DNA of 64,000 bases from Chitinophaga ginsengisegetis (lineage in GTDB: Bacteria; Bacteroidota; Bacteroidia; Chitinophagales; Chitinophagaceae): NCBI RefSeq assembly GCF_900168065.1, contig NZ_FUZZ01000001.1, forward strand, positions 1,302,001 through 1,366,000. The letters are read 5' to 3'. Both the position numbers and the translations under genes were made by a program. Below are positions 44,704 through 54,539 of the stretch, in pieces; the first letter of the stretch is position 1; the number at the start of each line of letters is the position of its first letter. The notes under the pieces were generated by a model. That model had not been told where the DNA came from. It saw only the letters and a list, made by a program, of their open reading frames with translations, and made no database searches.

Positions 44704-45855
44704 CATTTCCATTACTCCCTGCGTGCCACCCAGTATTACTTCGCAGCTAACCAGTTTCCCCTTCCGTATCACTTTCAGGTGTATTTTATCACCAGGGTGA
44801 TGCAGTACCAATGTTTGCTGGATATCTCCAACACTTCGTATCTCTCCGTTGTCAATTTCTTTAATGATATCCTCTACCTGGATACCTCCTTTTGCAGCGG
44901 CGCCCTTGTCCACCAGTTTATACACCAACACACCCGGCATACCAGGTGTGTTGGAAATATATACACCCAGCGAAGCGCGTATAGCCCGTCCGTTGCGCAA
45001 TAAATCATTGCATACTTTTTTTACCACTTCCACCGGTATGGCAAAAGAATAACCTGCAAAATTTCCTGTTGGCGTAAGTATACCGACATTTATACCGATA
45101 AGCCTGCCATTGATGTCTACCAATGCACCACCGCTATTGCCGCTGTTCATTACTGCATCTGTTTGTATAAAAGAAGACAACTGGCCCTGCTCCTCCTGGC
45201 TGGTAAAAATCCTTGATTTGGCGCTCACTATTCCGGCAGTAACGGTGGAATTCATGCCCATCGGGCTTCCGATAGCCAGTACCCAATCTCCCACTGCCAC
45301 AGAATCCATATTGCCAAAGCGTATAAAAGGCAATGACTGCTCACTGATTTTCAGCAGCGCTATATCTGTAAGAGAATCCATTCCTATTATACGCGCTTTG
45401 AAAGAGCGCCTGTTTGCCAACACCACTTCCAGGCTTTCTGCCCGATTGGCAACGTGGTAATTGGTTACCACATAGCCGTCGGGTGTTATAATCACGCCTG
45501 AAGCGCTTCCTGTTACAGGTCCCTGTTCAAGAACAGCCGGAGACATACCGGGATGATCCTCCCTGGCCCGGAAACCGTATTCTTCCAGTCCTTTAAAACC
45601 TGGTTCATAGGTGGCAATAATATGTACCACTCCAGGTATAGCCCTGGCGGCAGCATACCGGAAACTGGTATTGATACCGGTTGGTTTTGGCAAATTGAAG
45701 TCAACCTGTTCATTTTGTATCAGCTGCCTTTCTTCCAGCGAAACAAATGGCATCCCCGGAGAAGTAATGATCATTGGTTTCTCCTGGGCCATACAATTGG
45801 CGGCATAAAAATAACAGCATAAAAACCAGGCGAATAACAGGGGGGACTTTTTCAT
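44701..45855 (-). CDS. HtrA/DegP-like serine protease with one PDZ domain
   Basis: A protein of about 384 aa with a signal peptide (MKKSPLLFAWFLCCYFYAAN, cleavage near CMAQ). The S1C protease domain has the catalytic triad in NYHVANRAE (His), DSLTDIALLK (Asp) and GNSGGALVD (Ser). A single C-terminal PDZ domain (about 295-380: SLGVYISNTPGMPGVLVYKL, then KGGIQVEDIIKEIDNG) follows; DegP has two. It is a periplasmic quality-control protease. I chose Met at 45855, since the predicted transcript starts downstream of the alternative Met at 45891. It is divergent from the glycogen operon. Confidence 0.92.
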   Translation of the reverse strand: MKKSPLLFAWFLCCYFYAANCMAQEKPMIITSPGMPFVSLEERQLIQNEQVDFNLPKPTGINTSFRYAAARAIPGVVHIIATYEPGFKGLEEYGFRAREDHPGMSPAVLEQGPVTGSASGVIITPDGYVVTNYHVANRAESLEVVLANRRSFKARIIGMDSLTDIALLKISEQSLPFIRFGNMDSVAVGDWVLAIGSPMGMNSTVTAGIVSAKSRIFTSQEEQGQLSSFIQTDAVMNSGNSGGALVDINGRLIGINVGILTPTGNFAGYSFAIPVEVVKKVCNDLLRNGRAIRASLGVYISNTPGMPGVLVYKLVDKGAAAKGGIQVEDIIKEIDNGEIRSVGDIQQTLVLHHPGDKIHLKVIRKGKLVSCEVILGGTQGVMEM

Positions 45856-45873
45856 ACTTCTTTTTTTAAGCGT

Positions 45874-45938
45874 TAAAAGTAATGTACCCATTCAGCCCTG
45901 GTAATGACATTCGTCACCCTTCCTGATGATGCTGATCA
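45874..45938 (-). promoter_or_regulatory. Promoter with FNR-like box for htrA
   Basis: The box TGATGCTGATCA (45927-45938) lies exactly 57 nt before a -7-like TACTTTTA (45881-45874), both read leftwards. Confidence 0.68.
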
Positions 45939-45953
45939 AAGTAACCGGAAGAT

Positions 45954-46018
45954 TGATAATAATCATATACCCGGCTAATCATAGTCATGAATAAACATAC
46001 GCCACCTTAATACATTTG
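45954..46018 (+). promoter_or_regulatory. Promoter with FNR-like box for the glycogen operon
   Basis: The box TGATAATAATCA (45954-45965, preceded by T as in the FNR consensus) lies exactly 57 nt before TACATTTG (46011-46018), a perfect TAnnTTTG -7 element. The start codon is at 46044. Confidence 0.75.
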
Positions 46019-46043
46019 GGATATATCTGAATTTATTTCACTC

Positions 46044-48002
46044 ATGCAAATCACTGAAAAAAAACAACCGCTGTTTAACAAACTGGTGTTGGATCATACA
46101 GGACAACCCGACTGCCGGGAGTTGCTGCTGGTCAGTGATAACGGTACATATGCAGCAACCACTTTGTGCGGGTATAACAGCAGAAAGTATCACGGAATGC
46201 TTGTAACGCCGCAGCCACAGCTGGGTGAAGACAACCACGTGTTGTTATCCTCCCTGGACGAGTCGGTGCTAAAAGATGGTCAAACCTGGCAGTTAAATAC
46301 ACATTGCTACCCGGATACATATTATCCTGACGGATTCCGTCATATTCATACATTCGGTAACAACATTATTCCAACCTGGACCTACAGATTTGGTAACATG
46401 GTGCTGGTGAAAGAATGGCTGTTTCTTACAATGGACAATACCTTATATGTTAAGTATACATTGCAGGAGGCCGATTCAGCTATCACGCTCCAGCTGATGC
46501 CTTTACTGGCATTCAGGAATATGCATGCCCTCACGCATCACAATAACCAGGTAAACGGTACTATTACCCCGGTTACAAACGGATGCTCTATCCAATTATA
46601 TCCTGGTTACACACCGCTTTACCTGCAAACTTCAGTCAATGGAAAATTCATTCCAGCGGCCAACTGGTACTATAACTTTACTTACCCGGAAGAACAAAAA
46701 AGAGGATATGAATACCTGGAAGATCTGTATACACCAGGCTATTTTGAACTGAAACTGGAAGCCGGTCAATCCGTTTTCTTTGCTGCAGGGGTAAAAGCAG
46801 CCAATATGGAAAGGATACCAATACGGGTCACCAACTTGCTGAGAGAACAAAAAACACCGGTAACCATATGTGATTATCTGAGGAACAGTGCCCACCGGTT
46901 TATCATCAGAAAAGATAAACGAACTATTATCAAAGCCGGGTATTACTGGTTTGGCTCCTGGGGAAGGGACACCTGTATATCACTTCCCGGGCTAACCTTA
47001 CTGACCGGAGATGTATACTACTTCAGGAAAATAGCGGACACTTTGCTGGAAGACATGAAAGACGGCGTAATCCCTAACACCGGCAGTGGTACCCATGCCA
47101 CTTACAATACGGCTGATGCTTCCCTCTGGCTGGTTTGGGCCATGCAGCAATTTGTGCGGTACTATATAAACGGAGAAAAACTCTGGGAGATCTATGGATC
47201 TTCTCTCACCAGTATACTGGAACACTACAGGCAAGGTACCCTGTTTGGCATCAGGATGGAGGAAGATGGATTAATACATGCCGGAGAAGAAGGATATGCC
47301 CTCACCTGGATGGACGCAATAGTAGATAATCAACCGGTTACCCCCCGCAGCGGAAAAGCGGTAGAAATAAATGCCCTCTGGTACAACGCCGTTTGTTTCT
47401 GTCTGCAGGTTGCCACAGAAGCCGGTGATAAAAACTTTGTAAAAGAGTGGGCCGCTTATCCCGAAAAAATCAGGACCTCTTTTGTAAACTGTTTCTGGAA
47501 TCCCGAAAAAAAATACCTGGCCGATTGCGTCAATGGTTCATACCTGGATTGGTCCGTACGTCCCAATCAATTATTTGCGGTTTCACTTCCTTTCTCTCCG
47601 CTGACGGAAGAACAGCAAAAGGCGGTGATGGATAAAGTAAAAGAAGAACTCCTCACGCCAAGAGGGCTGCGAACCTTATCCCCGCATGATACGTGTTATC
47701 TGGGGCATTATGGCGGTGATCAATCCACCCGCGACAGGGCCTATCACCAGGGCACTGTTTGGCCGTGGATGCTGGGTCATTTTGCGGAAGGATACCTGAA
47801 GGTATACGGGCAGGAAGGACGCTGGCTGCTGGAAGAAATATACGAGGGCCTGGCGCCGGCCCTTGCCGAAAGCTGCCTTTATACAATGGCAGAAGTATTT
47901 GACGGCGACTTCCCTCACCGGGCTGGCGGCGCCGTTTCCCAGGCATGGAGTGTAGCAGAACTTTTACGGTTCAGGAATATATTAAATAATCATAAACAGT
48001 AA
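46044..48002 (+). CDS. Glycogen debranching enzyme (amylo-alpha-1,6-glucosidase type)
   Basis: This 652-aa cytoplasmic enzyme has the bacterial GDE N-terminal domain (about 10-260: RELLLVSDNGTYAATTLCGY, NSRKYHGMLV) and an alpha/alpha-barrel catalytic domain (about 285-650) with YYWFGSWGRDTCISLPGL, THATYNTADASLWLVWAMQQ and WMDAIVDNQPVTPRSGKAVE, all conserved in GH133-type enzymes. It removes alpha-1,6 branches during glycogen breakdown. It is the first gene of a plus-strand operon with GT4, GH57 and GT3-GT35 enzymes; the next gene starts 11 nt after its stop. Confidence 0.93.
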   Translation: MQITEKKQPLFNKLVLDHTGQPDCRELLLVSDNGTYAATTLCGYNSRKYHGMLVTPQPQLGEDNHVLLSSLDESVLKDGQTWQLNTHCYPDTYYPDGFRHIHTFGNNIIPTWTYRFGNMVLVKEWLFLTMDNTLYVKYTLQEADSAITLQLMPLLAFRNMHALTHHNNQVNGTITPVTNGCSIQLYPGYTPLYLQTSVNGKFIPAANWYYNFTYPEEQKRGYEYLEDLYTPGYFELKLEAGQSVFFAAGVKAANMERIPIRVTNLLREQKTPVTICDYLRNSAHRFIIRKDKRTIIKAGYYWFGSWGRDTCISLPGLTLLTGDVYYFRKIADTLLEDMKDGVIPNTGSGTHATYNTADASLWLVWAMQQFVRYYINGEKLWEIYGSSLTSILEHYRQGTLFGIRMEEDGLIHAGEEGYALTWMDAIVDNQPVTPRSGKAVEINALWYNAVCFCLQVATEAGDKNFVKEWAAYPEKIRTSFVNCFWNPEKKYLADCVNGSYLDWSVRPNQLFAVSLPFSPLTEEQQKAVMDKVKEELLTPRGLRTLSPHDTCYLGHYGGDQSTRDRAYHQGTVWPWMLGHFAEGYLKVYGQEGRWLLEEIYEGLAPALAESCLYTMAEVFDGDFPHRAGGAVSQAWSVAELLRFRNILNNHKQ

Positions 48003-48013
48003 ATATATTTTAT

Positions 48014-49300
48014 ATGCAGGTGCTAATGTTTGGCTGGGAATTTCCACCACATATTTCCGGAGGATTAGGTACGGCATGTCTTGGTATAGCAACCGGACTG
48101 TCAGCTAATAACGTGAAGGTACTGTTTGTGGTACCCAAAAAACATGGCAATGAAGATGCCGGGGAAATTAAAGTAGTTGGCGCCGGCGATGTAGAAATTC
48201 CATTGCCTTATGCACATACAGAAAAATTACAGGAAACATTCTCCTACTTTGAAGTGAATAGCCCGGTGGTGCCCTATCACAGCCCGGAAACATTTGCTGT
48301 ATCGGCCCAAACATCCACTGTTGAAAGTAAGCAAACCAGTCATGGGCCAATAATGCGATACCCTTTTACAGGAGGCTATGGAAAAAACCTGATGAAAGAA
48401 GTATGGCAATACGCTTTAACAGCTGCTGCTATTGCCACCCAACATAATTTTGATGTGATCCATGTGCACGACTGGCTCGCCTTCCCCGCCGGTATCATGG
48501 CCAGCGCAGCAAGTGGAAAACCATTGGTGGTACATGTTCACGCCACTGAATTTGACCGCTCAGGAAGCAATATCAATATGCAGGTGTATGAAACCGAACG
48601 CCTGGGGATGCTGAAAGCCGACAAAGTTATCGCGGTAAGTGAACTGACAAGAAAGGTTATCATCGATCGCTACTCCATTCCTCCTGAAAAAGTGGTGACT
48701 ATTCATAACGCAGTGTTACCGGTCGCTGAAAAACATAAGAGCCTACCGTCAAAACCCTTCAATGAAAAGGTCATCACCTTTGCTGGCAGAATTACCTATC
48801 AGAAAGGACCGGCTTATTTCATTGAGGCCGCAGCTAAGATATTGAGAGTAGATAAGTCGTTCCGCTTCGTGATGGCCGGAAGCGGAGATATGTTAAAAGC
48901 GATGATTTCATATGCAGCCCAGCTGCGTATTTCACGCTACTTTCATTTTCCCGGTTTCCTCAAAGGCGCAGAACTGGAAAAATTACTGGCTATCAGTGAC
49001 GTATTTGTAATGCCTTCGGTTTCAGAACCATTCGGCATTATCCCGCTGGAAGCCATCAGGGCCGGCGTGCCCGTTATTATTTCGAGGCAATCAGGTGTCC
49101 AGGAAGTATTACAGTATGCATTGAAAATAGATAGCCCGGATACTTCCGATATGGCCAATTGTATACATGCACTGGCCAGCTACAAGGGTATACATCGCTT
49201 ACTGAAACGTGAAAGTACACAGGAACTGAACGCTCTTAACTGGGAAAAACAAGCGTACCATATTAAAAAAGTATATGAACATCTCACTTCTACTTATTAA
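48014..49300 (+). CDS. GT4-family glycosyltransferase (glycogen-synthase-like)
   Basis: This 428-aa protein is a GT-B glycosyltransferase. The N-terminal half starts MQVLMFGWEFPPHISGGLGT, the acceptor-side loop of starch-synthase-like enzymes, and contains VIHVHDWLAFPAG. The C-terminal half has ITFAGRITYQKGPAYFIEAA and the E-x7-E motif SEPFGIIPLEA. In Bacteroidota this family sits with GH57 and debranching enzymes, so it probably builds or extends an alpha-glucan; the donor nucleotide sugar is not known. The gap to the GH57 gene is 17 nt. Confidence 0.88.
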   Translation: MQVLMFGWEFPPHISGGLGTACLGIATGLSANNVKVLFVVPKKHGNEDAGEIKVVGAGDVEIPLPYAHTEKLQETFSYFEVNSPVVPYHSPETFAVSAQTSTVESKQTSHGPIMRYPFTGGYGKNLMKEVWQYALTAAAIATQHNFDVIHVHDWLAFPAGIMASAASGKPLVVHVHATEFDRSGSNINMQVYETERLGMLKADKVIAVSELTRKVIIDRYSIPPEKVVTIHNAVLPVAEKHKSLPSKPFNEKVITFAGRITYQKGPAYFIEAAAKILRVDKSFRFVMAGSGDMLKAMISYAAQLRISRYFHFPGFLKGAELEKLLAISDVFVMPSVSEPFGIIPLEAIRAGVPVIISRQSGVQEVLQYALKIDSPDTSDMANCIHALASYKGIHRLLKRESTQELNALNWEKQAYHIKKVYEHLTSTY

Positions 49301-49317
49301 TTTAATCATTATTCTCT

Positions 49318-50364
49318 ATGAAAAATATCTGTCTTTATTTCCAGGTACACCAGCCCTTCCGGCTAAACAGGTTTTCATTTATGGATATAGGCAACGGAGT
49401 GCCCTATTACGATGAAATGTTAAACAGTGAAATACTCAGGCAGGTATCACTGCAATCCTATTTACCGGCCAACCGCGCATTGATGAAACTAATAAAGGCA
49501 GGTAACCGGCAGCTTCATGTAAACTTTTCCATTTCAGGTACAGCATTGGATCAATTTGAAAGGTATATGCCCGAACTGATTGAAAGCTTCCGGGCGCTCG
49601 CGGATACAGGCTGCGTGGAATTTATGTCCGACACTTACAGCCATTCACTTGCTGCATTAAAAAGCAGTGAGGAATTTAATCTCCAGGTAAAAAAACATAC
49701 CGCCAGAGTAGCTGCTTTATTTGGAAAAACACCCCGGGTATTTCGTAACACAGAACAGATCTACAATAACAAAATCGCTGATATGGCAGCAGCGATGGGT
49801 TTTGTTGCCACACTCACCAATGGTGCTTCCCTGGAAAATAAAATTATCAACCTGTTCATAGATTACCAGACCTTTGGCAAATTTCATGAACATGCAGACG
49901 TGATAAGCACTTTTGCCCAATACTTACCCAATGAAATATTGCTGCAAAACAATCATCTGCTGCGACCGGAAGGTGTAACAAAACTATTGCCGGCAGTAGC
50001 TTCCCTTATGAGGCCGCAAATCACCATCCCGCAGGAAGAAAATTATGATCTGCGTCCCTGGCTGAACAATGATATGCAACAGGATGCCTTCGATACCTTG
50101 TACGCACTCGGAAAAAAAGTGCGCGCCACTGACGATGACCAGCTGAAGCAGGACTGGTCATACCTCCAAAGCGCTGATCATTTCTATTATATGGGCATCC
50201 AGGATCCCGGGAATTCCCTGAGTCCTTTTGATAGTCCTTTTGATGCCTTCATTAATTACATGAATGTGCTGACAGATTTCTCCCTGCGCACAGACAACTC
50301 TCTGGAAAAGAAAAAAATCACTCCTCATGGGCGATATACGCTGGAAGCCGGATTATATATTTGA
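49318..50364 (+). CDS. GH57-family alpha-amylase/glucanotransferase
   Basis: This 348-aa protein starts MKNICLYFQVHQPFRLNRFS, the GH57 motif 1 (His in HQP). The likely nucleophile is Glu146 in VFRNTEQIYNNKIADMAAAM, and VEFMSDTYSHSLAAL precedes it. Members hydrolyse or transfer alpha-1,4 glucans. It is somewhat shorter than many GH57 enzymes, which carry longer C-terminal domains. Its last 12 codons overlap the start of the synthase-phosphorylase gene by 38 nt, which suggests coupled translation. Confidence 0.9.
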   Translation: MKNICLYFQVHQPFRLNRFSFMDIGNGVPYYDEMLNSEILRQVSLQSYLPANRALMKLIKAGNRQLHVNFSISGTALDQFERYMPELIESFRALADTGCVEFMSDTYSHSLAALKSSEEFNLQVKKHTARVAALFGKTPRVFRNTEQIYNNKIADMAAAMGFVATLTNGASLENKIINLFIDYQTFGKFHEHADVISTFAQYLPNEILLQNNHLLRPEGVTKLLPAVASLMRPQITIPQEENYDLRPWLNNDMQQDAFDTLYALGKKVRATDDDQLKQDWSYLQSADHFYYMGIQDPGNSLSPFDSPFDAFINYMNVLTDFSLRTDNSLEKKKITPHGRYTLEAGLYI

Positions 50365-53300
50365 GGTAAGCTGGGAAGTATGCAATAAAGTGGGTGGTAT
50401 ACACACCGTATTGGCAACCAAGGCGCGCTTACTGGAGGAGCAATGGGGCAACCGGCTGATTATGATCGGCCCCGACCTGCCTGCCGGGATTACCGGCAAC
50501 CCGGAATTTACAGAAGACAAAAACCTGTTTCCTACCTGGAAAAAACATATGCAAAAAACCGGGATGAGAGTACGAACAGGCAGGTGGAATATTGCCGGGA
50601 ATCCATTGGTTATCCTTGTAGACTTTACTCCTTTTTTCCAGCAGAAGAATGAGATTTTTACACATTTCTGGACAAAGTACCGTTTAGATTCCCTGTCCGG
50701 TCAATGGGACTATATAGAACCCGCCATGTTTGGATACGCAGCGGGTAAGATTATAGAAGGATTTTACTACTGCCATCTCAACGCTACAGATCATATTATT
50801 GCCCAGTTCCATGAATGGATGACGGGTACAGGAATTTTATACCTCGAAGAAAACATTCCCCAGATAGCCACTGTATTTACCACACATGCCACTGTATGCG
50901 GCCGGGCAATAGCCGGCAGCGGCATGCCCTTTTATACCGGCTTTGAGAGCTTTAATGCAGAACAGTCTGCCAGGGACTTCCATATCATCTCCAAACATTC
51001 CCTGGAAAAAATTGCAGCCCATACGGCCGATTGCTTCACATGCGTAAGCAGCTTCACGGCAAAAGAATGCGAAAAATTTCTTGGTAAATATCCCGACTTT
51101 ATTACGCCAAACGGGTTTGATGCGGATATAGTGCCCGGTCCTCTATTGTATAACACAAGGCGCGCCAAAGCAAGAAGTATTTTATTAAATGTGGCCACTG
51201 CTCTTTTCGGTCAGCAACAACCGGAAGATACGCTGCTGGTTATCAAAAGCGGCAGATATGAATACAGGAATAAAGGGATTAACACTTTTATTGACGCCAT
51301 TTCACTCGTAAATAAATCAAAAGAAATAAAACGGAACATCCTGGCATTTATTTTTGTTCCTGCCAATCATACCGGTCCCCGTAAAATATTGCAGGATAAC
51401 TTATTACTGCAAACGCCGCCTGTTTCCCGGACCGGGGAAATACTGACGCATAATTTGCTGGGAGCCGACACAGACCCTATATTAAATCATATCCGGCAAC
51501 AGCAACTGGACAATGCACCGGCCAATCATGTAAAGATTATTTATGCACCTGTTTACCTCAACGGGGCAGATGGAATATTTAACCTCAGCTACTATGATAC
51601 GCTTATCGGCTTCGACCTGGCGATATTCCCCTCCTATTATGAGCCCTGGGGTTATACTCCGCTGGAAAGCGCCGCATTTCATATTCCGGCTGTTTCTACC
51701 AACATTTCAGGATTTGGCAGTGCAGTGAGTAAATTGCCCGGGGTTAACGGCAAAGGGATATTTATAATAGAGAGAAATGATAATAATGAACGCGAAGCCG
51801 CAGCCGGCATCGCCGGAATTATCAGCAATTATGCCGCACACACAGCATCTTCTGTAGCTGCTGCCAGGGAGGACGCCGCTCATATAGCAGAACAGTTCCT
51901 TTGGGATCATCTTCTTATTTATTACTACCGGGCTTACGACCTTGCGCTGCAGAAAAGTACTCAGCGGGAACAACTCTTCTGCAATAAGCCCCAGGCGTCT
52001 CCGGCCGAAGTAACCGCTCAGGCCATGCCGGAATCAACACCTGTATGGAGAGAGATAAATGTGCAACCGGTATTACCAACTCCCCTGCAACCATTACAGG
52101 ACATCAGCCGAAACCTCTGGTGGTCGTGGAATCCGGAGGCACGCGCACTATACGCATACGCCGGTAATAACGAATGGGACCGGTGCAAACAAAATCCGCG
52201 CCTCTTACTGAAAACGATCAGCCCCGGCAATCTCCTCAGGCTTGAAAAAGACACTGCTTTCCTGGGAATGCAGCAAACAATATCAGATGCCTATCAAAAG
52301 TATATGCAGCCCTCTGATAAACAGTTGCCGCTAATAGCATATTTCTGTATGGAATATGGCCTGCATACGGATCTGAAATTTTATGCAGGAGGACTGGGGG
52401 TGCTGGCCGGCGATTATATCAAGGCTGCAAGCGATAACGGGTTGAACATGGTGGCAGCCGGACTCCTGTATAAGCGCGGGTACTTTAAACAAAAAATATC
52501 CCCCGCCGGCGGGCAACTGGCCATACCGGATATAACGGAAACGGAAAATCTGCCGGTTTTCCCTGCGCAAAATAATCAGGGTGAAGCGGTAAGTATTGAA
52601 CTGGCCTTCCCCGGCCGCATTATACATGCTGCCGTCTGGAAGGTAGATGTGGGACGTATCACCCTGTACCTGCTGGATACAGACCTGGCAGCCAATAATG
52701 AGGACGACCGGCTGATATCAGCGCAGCTATACAGCAGTGATCCTGAAATGAGATTGAAACAGGAGATCCTGCTTGGCATAGGTGGTGTGAAAATGCTGAA
52801 TGCGTTGGGCATTCAACCTGATCTGTATCACATCAACGAAGGCCACGCAGCATTTACTGTCCTGGAACGGATACGTAGCATCATGCAGCAATGTCATCTG
52901 AGCTTTGACGAAGCGATGGAGATTGTTAAATGCACCACCCAGTTCACTACACATACTGCCGTGGCGGCGGCAAAGGATGTTTTCGATGAAATATTACTCA
53001 GAACATATCTGTCTTACCTGGCGAAAGATTTTAACATCGACTGGAATATCCTGATGAAACTTGGCAGCGCGGAAGAAGAACACTCCTCCGGAGGATTTTC
53101 CATGTTACACTTCGCAGCCAATCTTTCACAGGAAATAAATGCAGTAAGCAAACAGCACCGCGGGATATCCTGCAACATACTGAATCCCCTGTGGAAGCAT
53201 TTCAAACCCGATGAACTGCATATCACCAGCATCACCAATGGCATACACCTGCCTACCTGGATGGCTCCTGCCTGGCAGCCTTATTATAAAGATATCATGG

Positions 53301-54520
53301 CTGACAAAACGTATCAGATCCCCGATAACACGATATGGAACATACGGAAAAAACTGAAGAGGGATATGTGGCAGGGCATTATCAACAGACAACCAACAGC
53401 TCCCGCGCTTTATGAAATTATTAAAAAAAATGATTTCCTGGGGGAAGATATAACCCGGGATACGTTGGTGATTGGCTTTGCAAGACGGTTCGCTTCCTAC
53501 AAAAGAGCCTGGTTGCTGTTTACCGATATAAAACGGTTGGCTGCCATCGTCAACAATACCCAATATCCGGTGTTAATTATTCTTGCCGGCAAAGCTCATC
53601 CCAATGACGCGGATGGCATTGCGCTGTTAAAAAAAGTGATAACGGCATCACAGATGCCGGCATTAAACGGGCGCATTTTGTTCCTGGAAGACTATGATAT
53701 GGAATTGGCGGCATTGCTGACACAAGGAGTGGATGTATGGCTAAACACACCGGAACATAACATGGAAGCTTCCGGTACCAGCGGTATGAAAGCCGTTTGC
53801 AACGGCGTTCTCCATTGCAGCCCGAAGGAAGGCTGGTGGGCAGAGGCAAACCGTGAAAATGCAGGATGGACATTGGAAATCAGCAGCCATCCGGAACAGG
53901 ATGCTTACCGCGATCAATGCGATGCAGCCGTAGTATACGATCTGCTGGAAAAGGAAATTATACCGCTTTTCTTTGAACGCAATACCGAAGGATTGCCTGA
54001 AAAATGGATTAATATGATTAGAAAAGGCTTATCCGGTATAACACCGCAATTTGACATGAATCGCGCCATCAATGAATATAACCGCAGTTACGGGCAATTA
54101 TACAACAGGAGTAAACTTTTACTGGCAGCAGACTGTAAAAACACCAGGGACCTGGTAGCCTGGAAAAAAAGAGTCCGCAGCACATGGCAGGAAATACATG
54201 TAATGACAATCGAAGAACCTCAGGGAAGTTATCACCTGCAATCCCCCGGGGAAACTTTCCGGGCAAGGATAAACCTTTCTATCGGAACTTTACATGCAGA
54301 TGAAATCGGTTTGGAAGTCGTTTTCTATACCAAAGAACAACCAGACAATTACATAACTGTACAGGAGTTAACGGTTGAAGCAGTCGACCATAACAGGATT
54401 ACTTATTCCTGCCAGATACAGCTGCCGTTTTCCGGTGCTGCTGTTTATGGCTTCAGAATTTTCCCCAGGCATCCGCTGCTGCCTAACCGGCAGGACTTTC
54501 CGTTGATGACCTGGATTTAA
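50327..54520 (+). CDS. GT3 glycogen synthase - GT35 alpha-glucan phosphorylase fusion
   Basis: One 1397-aa frame encodes two opposing enzymes. Residues about 8-550 are a GT3 (eukaryote-type) glycogen synthase: YIFEVSWEVCNKVGGIHTVL at the N-terminus and the E-x7-E motif in SYYEPWGYTPLES (Glu439, Glu447). After a linker of about 30 residues, 585-1395 is a GT35 phosphorylase of the short type with a DUF3417 start (DISRNLWWSWNPEARALYAY), HINEGHAAF, ITSITNGIHLPTW and the PLP-lysine segment EASGTSGMKAVCNG (Lys1155). Both active-site sets look complete. GT3 usually uses UDP-glucose; phosphorylase releases glucose 1-phosphate. It is the fourth gene of the operon. Confidence 0.93.
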   Translation: MGDIRWKPDYIFEVSWEVCNKVGGIHTVLATKARLLEEQWGNRLIMIGPDLPAGITGNPEFTEDKNLFPTWKKHMQKTGMRVRTGRWNIAGNPLVILVDFTPFFQQKNEIFTHFWTKYRLDSLSGQWDYIEPAMFGYAAGKIIEGFYYCHLNATDHIIAQFHEWMTGTGILYLEENIPQIATVFTTHATVCGRAIAGSGMPFYTGFESFNAEQSARDFHIISKHSLEKIAAHTADCFTCVSSFTAKECEKFLGKYPDFITPNGFDADIVPGPLLYNTRRAKARSILLNVATALFGQQQPEDTLLVIKSGRYEYRNKGINTFIDAISLVNKSKEIKRNILAFIFVPANHTGPRKILQDNLLLQTPPVSRTGEILTHNLLGADTDPILNHIRQQQLDNAPANHVKIIYAPVYLNGADGIFNLSYYDTLIGFDLAIFPSYYEPWGYTPLESAAFHIPAVSTNISGFGSAVSKLPGVNGKGIFIIERNDNNEREAAAGIAGIISNYAAHTASSVAAAREDAAHIAEQFLWDHLLIYYYRAYDLALQKSTQREQLFCNKPQASPAEVTAQAMPESTPVWREINVQPVLPTPLQPLQDISRNLWWSWNPEARALYAYAGNNEWDRCKQNPRLLLKTISPGNLLRLEKDTAFLGMQQTISDAYQKYMQPSDKQLPLIAYFCMEYGLHTDLKFYAGGLGVLAGDYIKAASDNGLNMVAAGLLYKRGYFKQKISPAGGQLAIPDITETENLPVFPAQNNQGEAVSIELAFPGRIIHAAVWKVDVGRITLYLLDTDLAANNEDDRLISAQLYSSDPEMRLKQEILLGIGGVKMLNALGIQPDLYHINEGHAAFTVLERIRSIMQQCHLSFDEAMEIVKCTTQFTTHTAVAAAKDVFDEILLRTYLSYLAKDFNIDWNILMKLGSAEEEHSSGGFSMLHFAANLSQEINAVSKQHRGISCNILNPLWKHFKPDELHITSITNGIHLPTWMAPAWQPYYKDIMADKTYQIPDNTIWNIRKKLKRDMWQGIINRQPTAPALYEIIKKNDFLGEDITRDTLVIGFARRFASYKRAWLLFTDIKRLAAIVNNTQYPVLIILAGKAHPNDADGIALLKKVITASQMPALNGRILFLEDYDMELAALLTQGVDVWLNTPEHNMEASGTSGMKAVCNGVLHCSPKEGWWAEANRENAGWTLEISSHPEQDAYRDQCDAAVVYDLLEKEIIPLFFERNTEGLPEKWINMIRKGLSGITPQFDMNRAINEYNRSYGQLYNRSKLLLAADCKNTRDLVAWKKRVRSTWQEIHVMTIEEPQGSYHLQSPGETFRARINLSIGTLHADEIGLEVVFYTKEQPDNYITVQELTVEAVDHNRITYSCQIQLPFSGAAVYGFRIFPRHPLLPNRQDFPLMTWI

Positions 54521-54539
54521 TCATTATAAAACAGACTTT

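Noticed and set aside
47653..47946. Open frames opposite the glycogen debranching gene
   Set aside because: They are basic, proline/arginine-rich shadow translations of a well-conserved gene.
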